Assembly (NCBI GenBank): GCA_023399455.1
Contig: JAEWPN010000039.1
Coordinates: 14,217 to 78,216, forward strand
DNA: 64,000 bases
From: Bacillota bacterium
GTDB lineage: Bacteria > Bacillota > Clostridia > Lachnospirales > Lachnospiraceae
Direction: 5' to 3'
The notes under the pieces are model-generated. The model made no database searches. It had not been told where the DNA came from and worked only from the letters and a program-made list of their open reading frames with translations. Positions 27,901-36,615 of this stretch are shown in pieces. The translations under genes and the position numbers were made by a program. How positions within the stretch are numbered: position 1 is the stretch's first letter; the number at the start of each line of letters is the position of its first letter.

Positions 27901-28702
27901 GAAGCCTACGGTATTCATTCCGGTATTCCCGGGCACGAACTGCGAATATGACAGCGCGAAGGCGTTTGAGCGTGCCGGAGCGAAGGCAGTGACGAAGATA
28001 TTCAGAAACCTGACGGCGGAGGACATCAGAGATTCTGTCGAGGTGTTTGAAAAGGCGATAAACGATGCACAGATCATTATGTTTCCGGGAGGATTTTCCG
28101 CAGGTGATGAGCCGGACGGAAGCGCGAAATTCTTTGCTACCGCATTCCAGAACGCAAAAATAAAAGAAGCGGTCATGAAGCTGTTAAACGAAAGGGATGG
28201 TCTTGCCCTCGGTGTCTGCAACGGATTCCAGGCATTGATTAAGCTCGGCCTTGTTCCTTTTGGAGAAATCGTAGGACAGAAGGAGGATTCTCCGACTCTT
28301 ACCTTTAATACAATTAATCGTCATATTTCCAAGATGGTATATTCGAAAGTAGTATCCAATAAATCCCCTTGGCTTCAGGAAGCGGAAGTGGGCAAGACCT
28401 ACGCGAATCCGGCCTCCCATGGAGAGGGACGTTTCGTTGCCCCGAAGGAATGGGTGGATAAATTGTTTGCGAATGGTCAGGTGGCTACGCAGTATGCGGA
28501 TATCAACGGCAATGTTTCCATGGATGAGGAATGGAACGTGAATGGTTCCTATGCCGCTATCGAAGGAATCACTTCACCGGACGGAAGATGTTTTGGCAAG
28601 ATGGCACATGCGGAACGCCGTGACTGCTCCGTTGCAATCAACATTTACGGAGAGCAGGATATGAAGATATTCGAATCGGGCGTATATTACTTCACAAGAT
28701 AA
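24902..28702 (+). CDS. purL: Phosphoribosylformylglycinamidine synthase, single-chain clostridial type
   Basis: This ~1266-residue enzyme makes FGAM from FGAR, glutamine and ATP in purine synthesis. The N-terminal part (about 1-200) replaces PurS. The synthetase core carries [46 protein letters not shown] and [16 protein letters not shown], followed by a second AIR-synthase-like half. A C-terminal class I glutamine amidotransferase carries the nucleophile in [10 protein letters not shown] and the His of [10 protein letters not shown]. The fused, ~1250-residue form is the usual one in Lachnospiraceae. The start is placed at [12 protein letters not shown], behind GGAGGAAAG; an ATG 21 bp earlier has no site. 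Confidence 0.96.
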   Translation: [1266 protein letters not shown]

Positions 28703-28705
28703 TTA

Positions 28706-28745
28706 TAAAACCATGGGAAGATGTTTGCGGATTTCCATGGTTTTA
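28706..28745 (+). terminator. Terminator after purL
   Basis: TAAAACCATGG pairs with CCATGGTTTTA, extended by GAA/TTT, around a loop of about 12 bases, immediately after the purL stop. Confidence 0.75.
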
Positions 28746-28774
28746 TTATATAGTAGAATAATTTTAAATATGTG

Positions 28775-28803
28775 TTGAAACATACAAGATGCTGTGCTAA
28801 AAT
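28775..28803 (+). promoter_or_regulatory. Promoter of carAB
   Basis: TTGAAA and TAAAAT are separated by 17 bp, about 38 bp before the carA GTG. No PyrR-type anti-antiterminator or arginine operator is apparent in the short leader. Confidence 0.6.
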
Positions 28804-28840
28804 AAGATAATTTGGATAAAATTTAGAGAGAGGACGACGG

Positions 28841-30061
28841 GTGAAAAAAATGAACGTATTTCCAATGAAGTCATTTTTAATTTTGGAGGACGGCACAGTT
28901 TTTGAGGGGACTCATATCGGTGCCAAAAAAGAAATCATCAGTGAAATAGTTTTCAATACATCCATGGCGGGCTATCCGGAAGTACTTACGGATCCTTCCT
29001 ATGCGGGACAAGCCGTGTGCATGACCTATCCGCTTATCGGTAACTACGGAGTATGCAGAGACGATATGGAATCTAAGAAACCGTGGCCCGATGGATTTAT
29101 TGTACGGGAATTGTCGAGAGTTTCCAGCAATTTCCGCTCGGATATGACGATTCAGGAATTTCTGGAGGAATATGGAGTGCCGGGAATCGCAGGAATCGAT
29201 ACGAGAGCCCTTACGAAGATTTTGCGGGAAAAGGGCACGATGAACGGAATGATCACAACGAGGGAAGATTATGATTTGAATGAAATCATACCCAGATTAA
29301 AAGAGTACACTACGGGAAAAGTGGTGGAAAAGGTAACCTGTGAAAATAAATATGAAGTAAAGGGTTCTGTATCCCTGGAGGAAAACGGAGCAGTTTCCGG
29401 AAGTGCCAGATTCGATAAGGAATCGTATGAAAAAGGAACTCATGAGAAGAAACCGAGTATGGTAAAAGCCTTAAACGGCGCCGGCAAGAAGGTTGCGCTG
29501 TTAGACTTCGGAGCGAAGGATAATATCGCTGACGCGCTCGCGAAAAGGGGCTGTGCTGTTACCGTATATCCCGCACTTACAAAGGCGGAAGAAATCATCG
29601 CGGATGCACCGGACGGCATCATGTTAAGCAACGGACCGGGCGACCCGAAGGAATGCATCTCTATTATAGAAGAAATTAATAAGCTATATCAAACGAACAT
29701 TCCCATTTTTGCAATATGTTTAGGACATCAGCTCATGGCGCTTGCGACGGGAGCTGATACTTTTAAAATGAAATATGGCCACCGGGGCGGAAATCATCCG
29801 GTAAAAGACTTGCAGACCGGCAGAGTCTATATTTCCTCACAGAACCATGGATATGTGGTGGATATGGACAAGCTCGACCCTGGCATTGCCATACCGGCAT
29901 TTATCAATGTGAATGATGGAACGAACGAAGGTCTTTCCTATACCGGCAAGAATATTTTCACCGTACAGTTTCATCCGGAAGCATGTCCGGGACCTCAGGA
30001 TTCCGGGTATTTGTTTGACAGGTTTATTGATATGATGAAAGCGAGGAAAGAAGATGCCTAA
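28841..30061 (+). CDS. carA: Carbamoyl-phosphate synthase small subunit
   Basis: This 406-residue glutaminase subunit supplies ammonia to CarB for carbamoyl phosphate (pyrimidine and arginine synthesis). The N-terminal domain starts KSFLILEDGTVFEGTHIG, with FNTSMAGYPEVLTDPSYAGQ. The class I amidotransferase domain shows MLSNGPGDP, nucleophile Cys in FAICLGHQLMALA, and His/Glu in VQFHPEACPGPQD. A GTG at 28841 is the preferred start because GAGAGAGGA lies 7 bp upstream; the ATG nine bases later is too far from it. It overlaps carB by 8 bp. Confidence 0.95.
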   Translation: MKKMNVFPMKSFLILEDGTVFEGTHIGAKKEIISEIVFNTSMAGYPEVLTDPSYAGQAVCMTYPLIGNYGVCRDDMESKKPWPDGFIVRELSRVSSNFRSDMTIQEFLEEYGVPGIAGIDTRALTKILREKGTMNGMITTREDYDLNEIIPRLKEYTTGKVVEKVTCENKYEVKGSVSLEENGAVSGSARFDKESYEKGTHEKKPSMVKALNGAGKKVALLDFGAKDNIADALAKRGCAVTVYPALTKAEEIIADAPDGIMLSNGPGDPKECISIIEEINKLYQTNIPIFAICLGHQLMALATGADTFKMKYGHRGGNHPVKDLQTGRVYISSQNHGYVVDMDKLDPGIAIPAFINVNDGTNEGLSYTGKNIFTVQFHPEACPGPQDSGYLFDRFIDMMKARKEDA

Positions 30062-33000
30062 GAATCCTAATGTAAAAAAAGTGTTGGTTATCGGTTCCGG
30101 CCCTATCGTTATCGGACAGGCAGCGGAATTCGATTATGCGGGAACGCAGGCCTGCCGCTCTTTAAAGGAAGAGGGAATCGAGGTCGTACTGGTAAACTCC
30201 AACCCCGCAACTATTATGACGGACAGGGATATTGCGGATAAAATATATATTGAGCCTTTGACTGTCAAGGTTTTGGAGCAGATCATTGAAAAGGAAAAGC
30301 CAGACAGCGTTCTGCCTACGCTGGGAGGTCAGGCCGGCTTAAATCTCGGTATGGAGCTGGATGAATCCGGCTTTCTTGCGAGAAATAATGTAAAGCTTCT
30401 GGGTACCACCGCTAAGACGATTAAAAAGGCGGAGGATCGTTTGGAATTCAAGGAGACGATGGAAAAAATCGGAGAACCCTGCGCGGCATCTCTCGTGGTG
30501 GAAAATGTAAAAGATGGTGTGGAATTTGCGAAGAAAATAGGCTATCCTGTTGTTCTTCGTCCGGCATATACGCTTGGCGGATCGGGAGGAGGAATCGCCG
30601 ACAATCAGATGGAGCTGGAAGATATTTTGGCTAACGGCCTGCGCCTCTCCCGTGTAGGTCAGGTTTTGGTAGAGCGTTGTATTTCCGGCTGGAAGGAAAT
30701 AGAATACGAAGTGATGCGCGATAGTGCGGGTAACTGTATTACCGTTTGTAACATGGAGAATATTGACCCGGTAGGCGTACATACCGGAGACAGCATCGTT
30801 GTGGCTCCTTCACAGACATTGATGGACAAAGAATATCAGATGCTTCGCAGTTCAGCTCTCAACATTATCAATGAGCTGGAAATTACCGGAGGCTGCAATG
30901 TGCAGTTCGCCCTTCATCCTACCAGCTTCGAATATTGTGTTATTGAAGTTAATCCCCGTGTAAGCCGTTCTTCTGCGCTTGCGTCGAAGGCCACCGGCTA
31001 TCCGATCGCAAAGGTGGCGGCGAAGATTGCACTTGGCTATACACTGGATGAAATAAAGAATACCATTACGGGAAAGACCTATGCCAGCTTTGAACCGACG
31101 CTGGATTACTGTGTAGTGAAGATCCCGCGCCTTCCTTTCGACAAGTTTATCACGGCGAAGAGGACGCTGACCACGCAGATGAAGGCTACCGGCGAGGTTA
31201 TGAGTATCTGCACGAATTTTGAAGGTGCGCTGATGAAGGCGATTCGTTCGCTGGAGCAGCATGTGGATTGTCTTATGAGCTATGATTTTTCGGCGCTTTC
31301 CAAGGAGGAGCTTCTGGATAGGCTGAAAATCGTGGATGACCAGAGAATTTTCGTAATAGCCGAGGCGGTCAGAAAGGATATCGATTACGATACGATTCAC
31401 GAGATAACCATGGTAGATCATTGGTTTATTGATAAAATTGCAATCTTAGTCGAGATGGAAGCGGCGCTGAAAGAGGGACCTCTTACTTTGGAGTTGTTAA
31501 AAGAAGCGAAGCGTATCGAGTACCCCGATAATGTTATCAGCAGACTGGCAGGCATACCGGAGGCGGATATTAAGAAAATGCGTTATGACAACGGAATCAC
31601 CGCGGCCTTTAAGATGGTAGATACCTGTGCGGCGGAATTCGCTGCAAGCACCCCATATTATTATTCCTGCTTTGGAAGTGAAAGTGAGATAGTGGAAACT
31701 AATCCGCCTAAGAAGGTGCTGGTTCTGGGGTCCGGTCCCATTCGTATCGGGCAGGGCATAGAGTTCGACTATTGCTCTGTACATGCTACGTGGGCATTTT
31801 CGAAGGCCGGATATGAGACGATTATTATCAATAACAATCCTGAGACGGTGAGCACGGACTTCGACATTGCGGATAAGCTTTATTTCGAGCCGCTGACGCC
31901 TGAAGACGTGGAGAACGTGGTGAATATAGAAAAACCGGACGGAGCGGTAGTTCAGTTCGGCGGACAGACAGCGATCAAGCTGACAGAAAGCCTCATGAAG
32001 ATGGGCGTTCCTATTTTAGGAACGAGCGCAGAGAATGTAGATGCGGCAGAGGACAGAGAACTGTTCGATGCAATTTTGGAAAAGTGTGATATTCCCAGAC
32101 CTTCAGGCGGAACGGTGTATACCGCTGAGGAAGCTAAAAAGGTGGCGAATAAATTGGGCTATCCGGTATTGGTGCGCCCCTCCTACGTACTGGGCGGACA
32201 AGGGATGCAGATTGCCATTTCCGATGAGGAAGTGGAAGAGTTCATGGAAATCATCAACCGCATCGCTCAGGACCATCCAATTCTGGTAGATAAATATTTG
32301 CAGGGCAAGGAAATCGAAGTAGATGCGGTCTGTGACGGTACCGATATTCTGATTCCCGGTATTATGGAACATATCGAGAGAGCTGGAGTCCATTCCGGCG
32401 ACAGCATCTCCGTATATCCGGCCCAGAGCATCAGCGAGAAGGTAAAGGAAACGATTGCGGAATATACGAGGAAGCTTGCCAAGGCCCTGCATGTTATAGG
32501 ACTGATCAACATTCAGTTCATCGCAGTGGGTGAGGAGGTATATGTCATCGAGGTAAATCCCCGTTCCTCACGAACGGTTCCATATATCAGCAAGGTGACG
32601 GGCATTCCGATAGTTGATCTTGCGACGGAGGTTATTATCGGCAAGACGATCCGTGAGCTTGGTTACGACCCGGGACTTCAAAAGGAAGCGGATTATGTGG
32701 CGATCAAGATGCCGGTATTCTCCTTCGAGAAAATACGAGGCGCGGAGATCAGCTTAGGGCCGGAGATGAAATCTACGGGAGAATGCTTAGGCATTTCCAA
32801 AACATTCAATGAGGCGCTTTATAAGGCGTTCCTCGGTGCCGGCATCAATCTGCCCAAATACAAACAGATGATTATCACGGTTAAGGATGCGGATAAGGGA
32901 GAAGCGATCGAGATAGGAAAACGCTTTGAAAAGCTTGGTTATACTATTTATGCGACAAGAAGCACGGCAAATGCACTTAAGGAGGAAGGGGTAAACGCCC

Positions 33001-33254
33001 GCAAAGTAAATAAGATACAGCAGGAATCGCCTACGGTCATGGACCTTATCTTGGGTCATAAGATCGACCTTGTCATCGATACGCCTACGCAGGGAAGGGA
33101 TAAGTCCAGAGACGGTTTCCTTATAAGAAGAACGGCTATCGAGACGGGCGTAAACTGCCTGACCTCGTTAGATACGGCAAGAGCGCTGGTGACGAGCTTA
33201 GAGCATGTAAATAAGGAAGAAAAGCTGACATTAGTCGACATTGCATCGCTGTAA
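30054..33254 (+). CDS. carB: Carbamoyl-phosphate synthase large subunit
   Basis: At 1066 residues this is full length. It contains two homologous ATP-grasp halves, each opening with a nucleotide-binding-like KKVLVIGSGP or KKVLVLGSGP signature followed by FDYAGTQ or FDYCSVHA. Metal-binding blocks VIEVNPRVSRSSALASKATGYP and VIEVNPRSSRTVPYISKVTGIP are both intact. The C-terminal ~130 residues are the allosteric methylglyoxal-synthase-like domain (GYTIYATRSTANALKEEG, DLVIDTP). The ATG overlaps the carA end, with GAGG upstream. Confidence 0.97.
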   Translation: MPKNPNVKKVLVIGSGPIVIGQAAEFDYAGTQACRSLKEEGIEVVLVNSNPATIMTDRDIADKIYIEPLTVKVLEQIIEKEKPDSVLPTLGGQAGLNLGMELDESGFLARNNVKLLGTTAKTIKKAEDRLEFKETMEKIGEPCAASLVVENVKDGVEFAKKIGYPVVLRPAYTLGGSGGGIADNQMELEDILANGLRLSRVGQVLVERCISGWKEIEYEVMRDSAGNCITVCNMENIDPVGVHTGDSIVVAPSQTLMDKEYQMLRSSALNIINELEITGGCNVQFALHPTSFEYCVIEVNPRVSRSSALASKATGYPIAKVAAKIALGYTLDEIKNTITGKTYASFEPTLDYCVVKIPRLPFDKFITAKRTLTTQMKATGEVMSICTNFEGALMKAIRSLEQHVDCLMSYDFSALSKEELLDRLKIVDDQRIFVIAEAVRKDIDYDTIHEITMVDHWFIDKIAILVEMEAALKEGPLTLELLKEAKRIEYPDNVISRLAGIPEADIKKMRYDNGITAAFKMVDTCAAEFAASTPYYYSCFGSESEIVETNPPKKVLVLGSGPIRIGQGIEFDYCSVHATWAFSKAGYETIIINNNPETVSTDFDIADKLYFEPLTPEDVENVVNIEKPDGAVVQFGGQTAIKLTESLMKMGVPILGTSAENVDAAEDRELFDAILEKCDIPRPSGGTVYTAEEAKKVANKLGYPVLVRPSYVLGGQGMQIAISDEEVEEFMEIINRIAQDHPILVDKYLQGKEIEVDAVCDGTDILIPGIMEHIERAGVHSGDSISVYPAQSISEKVKETIAEYTRKLAKALHVIGLINIQFIAVGEEVYVIEVNPRSSRTVPYISKVTGIPIVDLATEVIIGKTIRELGYDPGLQKEADYVAIKMPVFSFEKIRGAEISLGPEMKSTGECLGISKTFNEALYKAFLGAGINLPKYKQMIITVKDADKGEAIEIGKRFEKLGYTIYATRSTANALKEEGVNARKVNKIQQESPTVMDLILGHKIDLVIDTPTQGRDKSRDGFLIRRTAIETGVNCLTSLDTARALVTSLEHVNKEEKLTLVDIASL

Positions 33255-33269
33255 ATAAGGGGGAATGTT

Positions 33270-33316
33270 GCAAAATGGCGGGAACTGATACCGCTCTTTT
33301 GCGGCAGCCCTTTTTT
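33270..33316 (+). terminator. Probable terminator after carB
   Basis: GCAAAA..GCGG pairs with CCGC..TTTTGC (2-base internal mismatch) around a 9-base loop. It is followed a few bases later by TTTTTT (33311-33316). Confidence 0.5.
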
Positions 33317-33365
33317 GAGCTGGTTTTATTCCTTCAATAGATTTTGGAAGGAGAACGAAATTATT

Positions 33366-34022
33366 ATGGTAAATTACGCAAAAGAATTGGATAAAATAAT
33401 AGAAGAACGGATCAAAGATGGAGATGGTAAGAGAAAAACGATCCTTCTTCATAGCTGTTGTGCGCCATGCAGCAGCTACGTAATGGAGTATTTGCGCGAA
33501 TATTTCGATGTTACGGTTTTTTACTATAACCCCAACATTACGGAGGATGCGGAATATCGGAAGAGGGTTGAGGAACAGAAGCGATTAATAGCAGAATATA
33601 ACAGGCAGGTGGAGGAAGGAGTATTTAAAAATATGTATTCCACACTCCGTGCACATAAAATCGAAGTGATAGAGGGCGATTATGAGCCGGAAAGCTTCTA
33701 TCGTATCGTCAAAGGCTTGGAGCGCTGCCCGGAGGGCGGAGAGAGGTGTTTATTGTGCTATGAGCTGCGGCTTCGAAAAACCGCGCAGTTCGCTGCGAGG
33801 AAGGGGTTTGATTATTTCACTACGACGCTTACGATAAGTCCGATGAAAAATGCAGAAAAATTAAATGAAATCGGTGAACTTATGGGAAGAGAATACGGGG
33901 TTTCTTTTTTGCCCTCGGATTTTAAGAAGAAAAATGGGTATAAGAGGTCGGTTGAACTGTCCGGGCTGTTGGGGCTGTATAGACAAGATTATTGCGGCTG
34001 TGTTTATTCCCGCAAGCAATGA
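33366..34022 (+). CDS. queH: Epoxyqueuosine reductase QueH
   Basis: This 218-residue enzyme performs the last step of queuosine tRNA modification, reducing epoxyqueuosine with an iron-sulfur cluster; it is the non-cobalamin alternative to QueG. Diagnostic cysteines are LLHSCCAPCSSYVMEYL near residue 30, a GERCLLCYELRL pair in the middle, and the terminal DYCGCVYSRKQ. The start is MVNYAKELDKI, 12 bp after AAGGAG; the longer frame begins at an unsupported TTG. Confidence 0.93.
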   Translation: MVNYAKELDKIIEERIKDGDGKRKTILLHSCCAPCSSYVMEYLREYFDVTVFYYNPNITEDAEYRKRVEEQKRLIAEYNRQVEEGVFKNMYSTLRAHKIEVIEGDYEPESFYRIVKGLERCPEGGERCLLCYELRLRKTAQFAARKGFDYFTTTLTISPMKNAEKLNEIGELMGREYGVSFLPSDFKKKNGYKRSVELSGLLGLYRQDYCGCVYSRKQ

Positions 34023-34200
34023 GCCAAGTGCAAGCTTGCTTGCATTTGGCGAATGCAGCGAGGGTCAAATATTCTGCAGTTTGCTACGGGAGATTCGACC
34101 CTAAGAACAAATTGGCATTGCGAAAATAAGAACGAGATGATAGTATATATAGATGTGAGATGAGGGGTGACTTCACCCGGTGAAGGAAGGAAGAAATGTA
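34023..34200 (+). promoter_or_regulatory. Structured leader region of argS
   Basis: The stretch holds a 12-bp hairpin directly after queH (GCCAAGTGCAAG/CTTGCATTTGGC, 34023-34050, no T tract). AGGGTC/GACCCT flanks about 30 bases further on. Just before the argS ribosome binding site, GGGTG-ACTT-CACCC overlaps CTTCAC-CCG-GTGAAG, so only one can form. It is not a T-box (no TGG-ACCGCG core). A regulatory role is inference. Confidence 0.35.
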
Positions 34201-35967
34201 ATGAATAAAATTCTTGATGTAATATCAGATGAGATGAAGCGTGCTTTTTTATCGGCAGGATATGCGGAAGAACTGGGGAAAGTCACATTGTCGAATCGCC
34301 CCGATTTGTGTGAGTATCAATGCAATGGAGCGATGGCAGGCGCGAAGCAGTATAAAAAGGCGCCGATTATCATAGCGCAAGAAGTGGCGCAGAAGTTAAA
34401 TAACAGTAATATATTCGAAGAAGTGAGTGCAGTAAATCCCGGCTTCTTAAATTTAAAGCTGAAACCGGAATTTTTGAAGAATTATTTGAACCAGATGGCG
34501 CATTCTCCTAAATTCGGATTGGATATGCCAAAGTCTCCTAGGAAAATAGTGATTGATTATGGCGGACCGAATATAGCGAAGCCTTTGCATGTGGGTCATC
34601 TCCGTTCTGCCATTATCGGCGAGAGCATAAAGCGTATCGCGCGGTATGCGGGACACGAGGTAATCGGGGATATTCATCTGGGCGACTGGGGTCTGCAAAT
34701 GGGATTGATTATTACGGAGCTCCAGGAACGTTACCCGGAGCTGGTATATTTCGATGAAGCTTTCAAAGGAGAATACCCTAAGGAGGCACCTTTTACTATT
34801 TCGCAGCTGGAAGAAATCTATCCTACGGCCAGCAGCAAGTCTAAGGAGGACGCTTCTTATAAGGCGAAGGCTATGGATGCGACATTCAGGCTTCAGAGCG
34901 GAGTCAGAGGATATCGCGCTCTTTGGCAGCATATCGTTAATGTCTCAGTAATGGATTTAAAGAAAAACTACCGCAATCTTAACGTAGAATTCGACCTATG
35001 GAAGGGTGAATCCGACGTTCATGATCTGATTCCCCACATGGTAGAGGATATGAAGGAAATGGGATATGCATATATCAGCGATGGCGCGCTGGTGGTGGAT
35101 GTTAAGGAAGAATCGGATACGAAAGAGATTCCTCCCTGCATGATCTTGAAATCCGACGGGGCTTCCCTTTATAATACTACGGATCTGGCAACCATTATGG
35201 AGCGTATGAATCGGATACATCCTGATGAGATTATTTATGTGGTGGATAAGCGTCAGGATTTATATTTTGAGCAGGTATTCCGCTGTGCAAGGAAAGCAAA
35301 GCTGGTACAGCCGGAGACGAAGCTGTATTTTCTGGGATTCGGTACGATGAACGGTAAGGATGGCAAGCCTTTTAAGACGAGAGAAGGCGGCGTGATGCGA
35401 TTAGAATCCCTGCTTTCGGAAATCAATGAAGAAATGTATGGAAAAATCACGGAGAACCGTTTGGTGCCGGAAAAAGAGGCGAAGGAGACCGCCCGCGTGG
35501 TGGCTCTGTCTGCGATAAAATACGGAGATTTGTCCAACCAGGCGTCAAAGGACTATATTTTCGATATGGACAGGTTTACCTCCTTTGAAGGGGATACGGG
35601 TCCATATATTTTGTATACTATCGTGCGCATTAAGTCCATTTTAACGAAGTACAAGGAAATGGGAGGTTCGCTGGTGGAAGCAGCGCTTCAGGAGCCATTG
35701 GGAGAAGCGGAAAAGAGTCTGATGCTTCAGCTCGTAAGCTTCAATGCTATGATGGAAAGCGCTTATGAAGAGATTGCGCCTCATAGAGTGTGTGCTTATA
35801 TTTATGACCTGGCGAATGCGCTTAACCACTTTTATCATGAGACGAAGATCCTGACTGAAGAGGATACTGTCAGGAAAGAAGGCTTTATAGCACTTCTTGT
35901 ATTAACACGGGATGTGCTGGAGACATGTATCGATGTGTTAGGTTTCCAGGCGCCGGAAAGAATGTGA
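34201..35967 (+). CDS. argS: Arginyl-tRNA synthetase
   Basis: This 588-residue class I synthetase charges tRNA-Arg. An additional N-terminal domain is followed by the HIGH-type motif in GGPNIAKPLHVGHLRSAIIGES. The catalytic core includes DWGLQMGL, and FKTREGG stands where most class I enzymes have KMSKS, as is normal for many ArgS. The DALR anticodon-binding domain (about 460-588) ends VLGFQAPERM. The start is the ATG at 34201 behind GGAAGG; an in-frame GTG 21 bp earlier lacks a site. Confidence 0.96.
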   Translation: MNKILDVISDEMKRAFLSAGYAEELGKVTLSNRPDLCEYQCNGAMAGAKQYKKAPIIIAQEVAQKLNNSNIFEEVSAVNPGFLNLKLKPEFLKNYLNQMAHSPKFGLDMPKSPRKIVIDYGGPNIAKPLHVGHLRSAIIGESIKRIARYAGHEVIGDIHLGDWGLQMGLIITELQERYPELVYFDEAFKGEYPKEAPFTISQLEEIYPTASSKSKEDASYKAKAMDATFRLQSGVRGYRALWQHIVNVSVMDLKKNYRNLNVEFDLWKGESDVHDLIPHMVEDMKEMGYAYISDGALVVDVKEESDTKEIPPCMILKSDGASLYNTTDLATIMERMNRIHPDEIIYVVDKRQDLYFEQVFRCARKAKLVQPETKLYFLGFGTMNGKDGKPFKTREGGVMRLESLLSEINEEMYGKITENRLVPEKEAKETARVVALSAIKYGDLSNQASKDYIFDMDRFTSFEGDTGPYILYTIVRIKSILTKYKEMGGSLVEAALQEPLGEAEKSLMLQLVSFNAMMESAYEEIAPHRVCAYIYDLANALNHFYHETKILTEEDTVRKEGFIALLVLTRDVLETCIDVLGFQAPERM

Positions 35968-36054
35968 TAAAATCTTCCGGTACAGGAATTGTCAGGAAGA
36001 ATCAGATTATTAAAAATAATCAAAAATTTTGCTAAAAAGTTTCAGAAAATCTCT

Positions 36055-36084
36055 TGACAAGCTGGGGGATAAAATTGTATACTA
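36055..36084 (+). promoter_or_regulatory. Promoter of the tRNA-Val/tRNA-Met operon
   Basis: TTGACA and TATACT are separated by 18 bp, about 35 bp before the first tRNA. A near-consensus promoter is expected for stable RNA genes. Confidence 0.75.
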
Positions 36085-36119
36085 GCAAAGCGGGTTGCGG
36101 AAAGTGACCTGACAAATGT

Positions 36120-36192
36120 GGGATCTTAGCTCAGCTGGGAGAGCATCTGCCTTACAAGCAGAGGGTCATAGGTTCGAGCCCTATAGGTCCCA
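36120..36192 (+). tRNA. tRNA-Val (TAC anticodon)
   Basis: Acceptor GGGATCT pairs with AGGTCCC, discriminator A. The D arm is GCTC...GAGC, the anticodon arm TCTGC-CTTACAA-GCAGA gives anticodon TAC, and the T arm is ATAGG-TTCGAGC-CCTAT. The length is 73 bases; CCA is not encoded. Confidence 0.95.
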
Positions 36193-36200
36193 TATTATAT

Positions 36201-36274
36201 GGCGAGATAGCTCAGTTGGCTAGAGCATACGGTTCATACCCGTAGTGTCGAGGGTTCAAATCCCCCTCTCGCTA
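36201..36274 (+). tRNA. tRNA-Met, elongator-like (CAT anticodon)
   Basis: The cloverleaf has acceptor GGCGAGA with TCTCGCT, D arm GCTC...GAGC, anticodon arm TACGG-TTCATAC-CCGTA (CAT) and discriminator A. The T stem GAGGG/CCCCC contains one A-C mismatch. It lies 8 bp after tRNA-Val in the same transcript. A CAT anticodon can also mean Ile after lysidine modification, but the body looks like elongator Met. Confidence 0.9.
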
Positions 36275-36283
36275 CTCATGGAG

Positions 36284-36320
36284 ATGCTAGAAAACACGAT
36301 GTTTTCGGCATTTCTTTTTA
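36284..36320 (+). terminator. Terminator of the tRNA operon
   Basis: ATGC and GAAAACA pair with TGTTTTC and GCAT around CGA, followed by TTTCTTTTTATTTT. Confidence 0.75.
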
Positions 36321-36615
36321 TTTTAAATAAAAAGAATAGTCGTTTTACATCGTTTTGAGCCATTTAATATCGAAATATATGAGGTCAAAATGCAAGGGCA
36401 GTTTGAACCTAATTTTGTACATTGGGAATGTCGGTAAGGGATAACTTAAGAGACTTTTAAGTAAAAGATACAAAATTATAAGAACAGAATATAGTGTAAA
36501 TAATAGCCAGAGAGGAAAGGTAAATTCCAATCTGGCTATTACATCTTACTGATAATTATTACATAAATTATGTTTCTTTTTGTTCTACAAGCATTATGTA
36601 ATTTCCCGCTGCCTT
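36321..36615. other. Non-coding stretch between the tRNAs and feoB
   Basis: No gene is supported here. Two perfect inverted repeats are present: AATAGCCAGA/TCTGGCTATT (36502-36511 and 36531-36540) and ATTACATAA/TTATGTAAT (36558-36566 and 36594-36602). Either could end the leftward feoB transcript, though neither has a good T tract. Confidence 0.5.

Noticed and set aside
26045-28420. Several ORFs of 70-115 codons on the strand opposite purL (and similar ones opposite carB, argS, feoB, ispF and hflX)
   Set aside because: They lie entirely inside strongly conserved genes in antisense, have no ribosome binding sites and show no recognisable protein features; they are by-products of codon usage.
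28746-28840. PyrR attenuator before carA
   Set aside because: There is too little leader, and no conserved anti-antiterminator loop or terminator between promoter and start.
34023-34200. T-box leader for argS
   Set aside because: Although this is a synthetase leader, the TGG-ACCGCG T-box core is absent.
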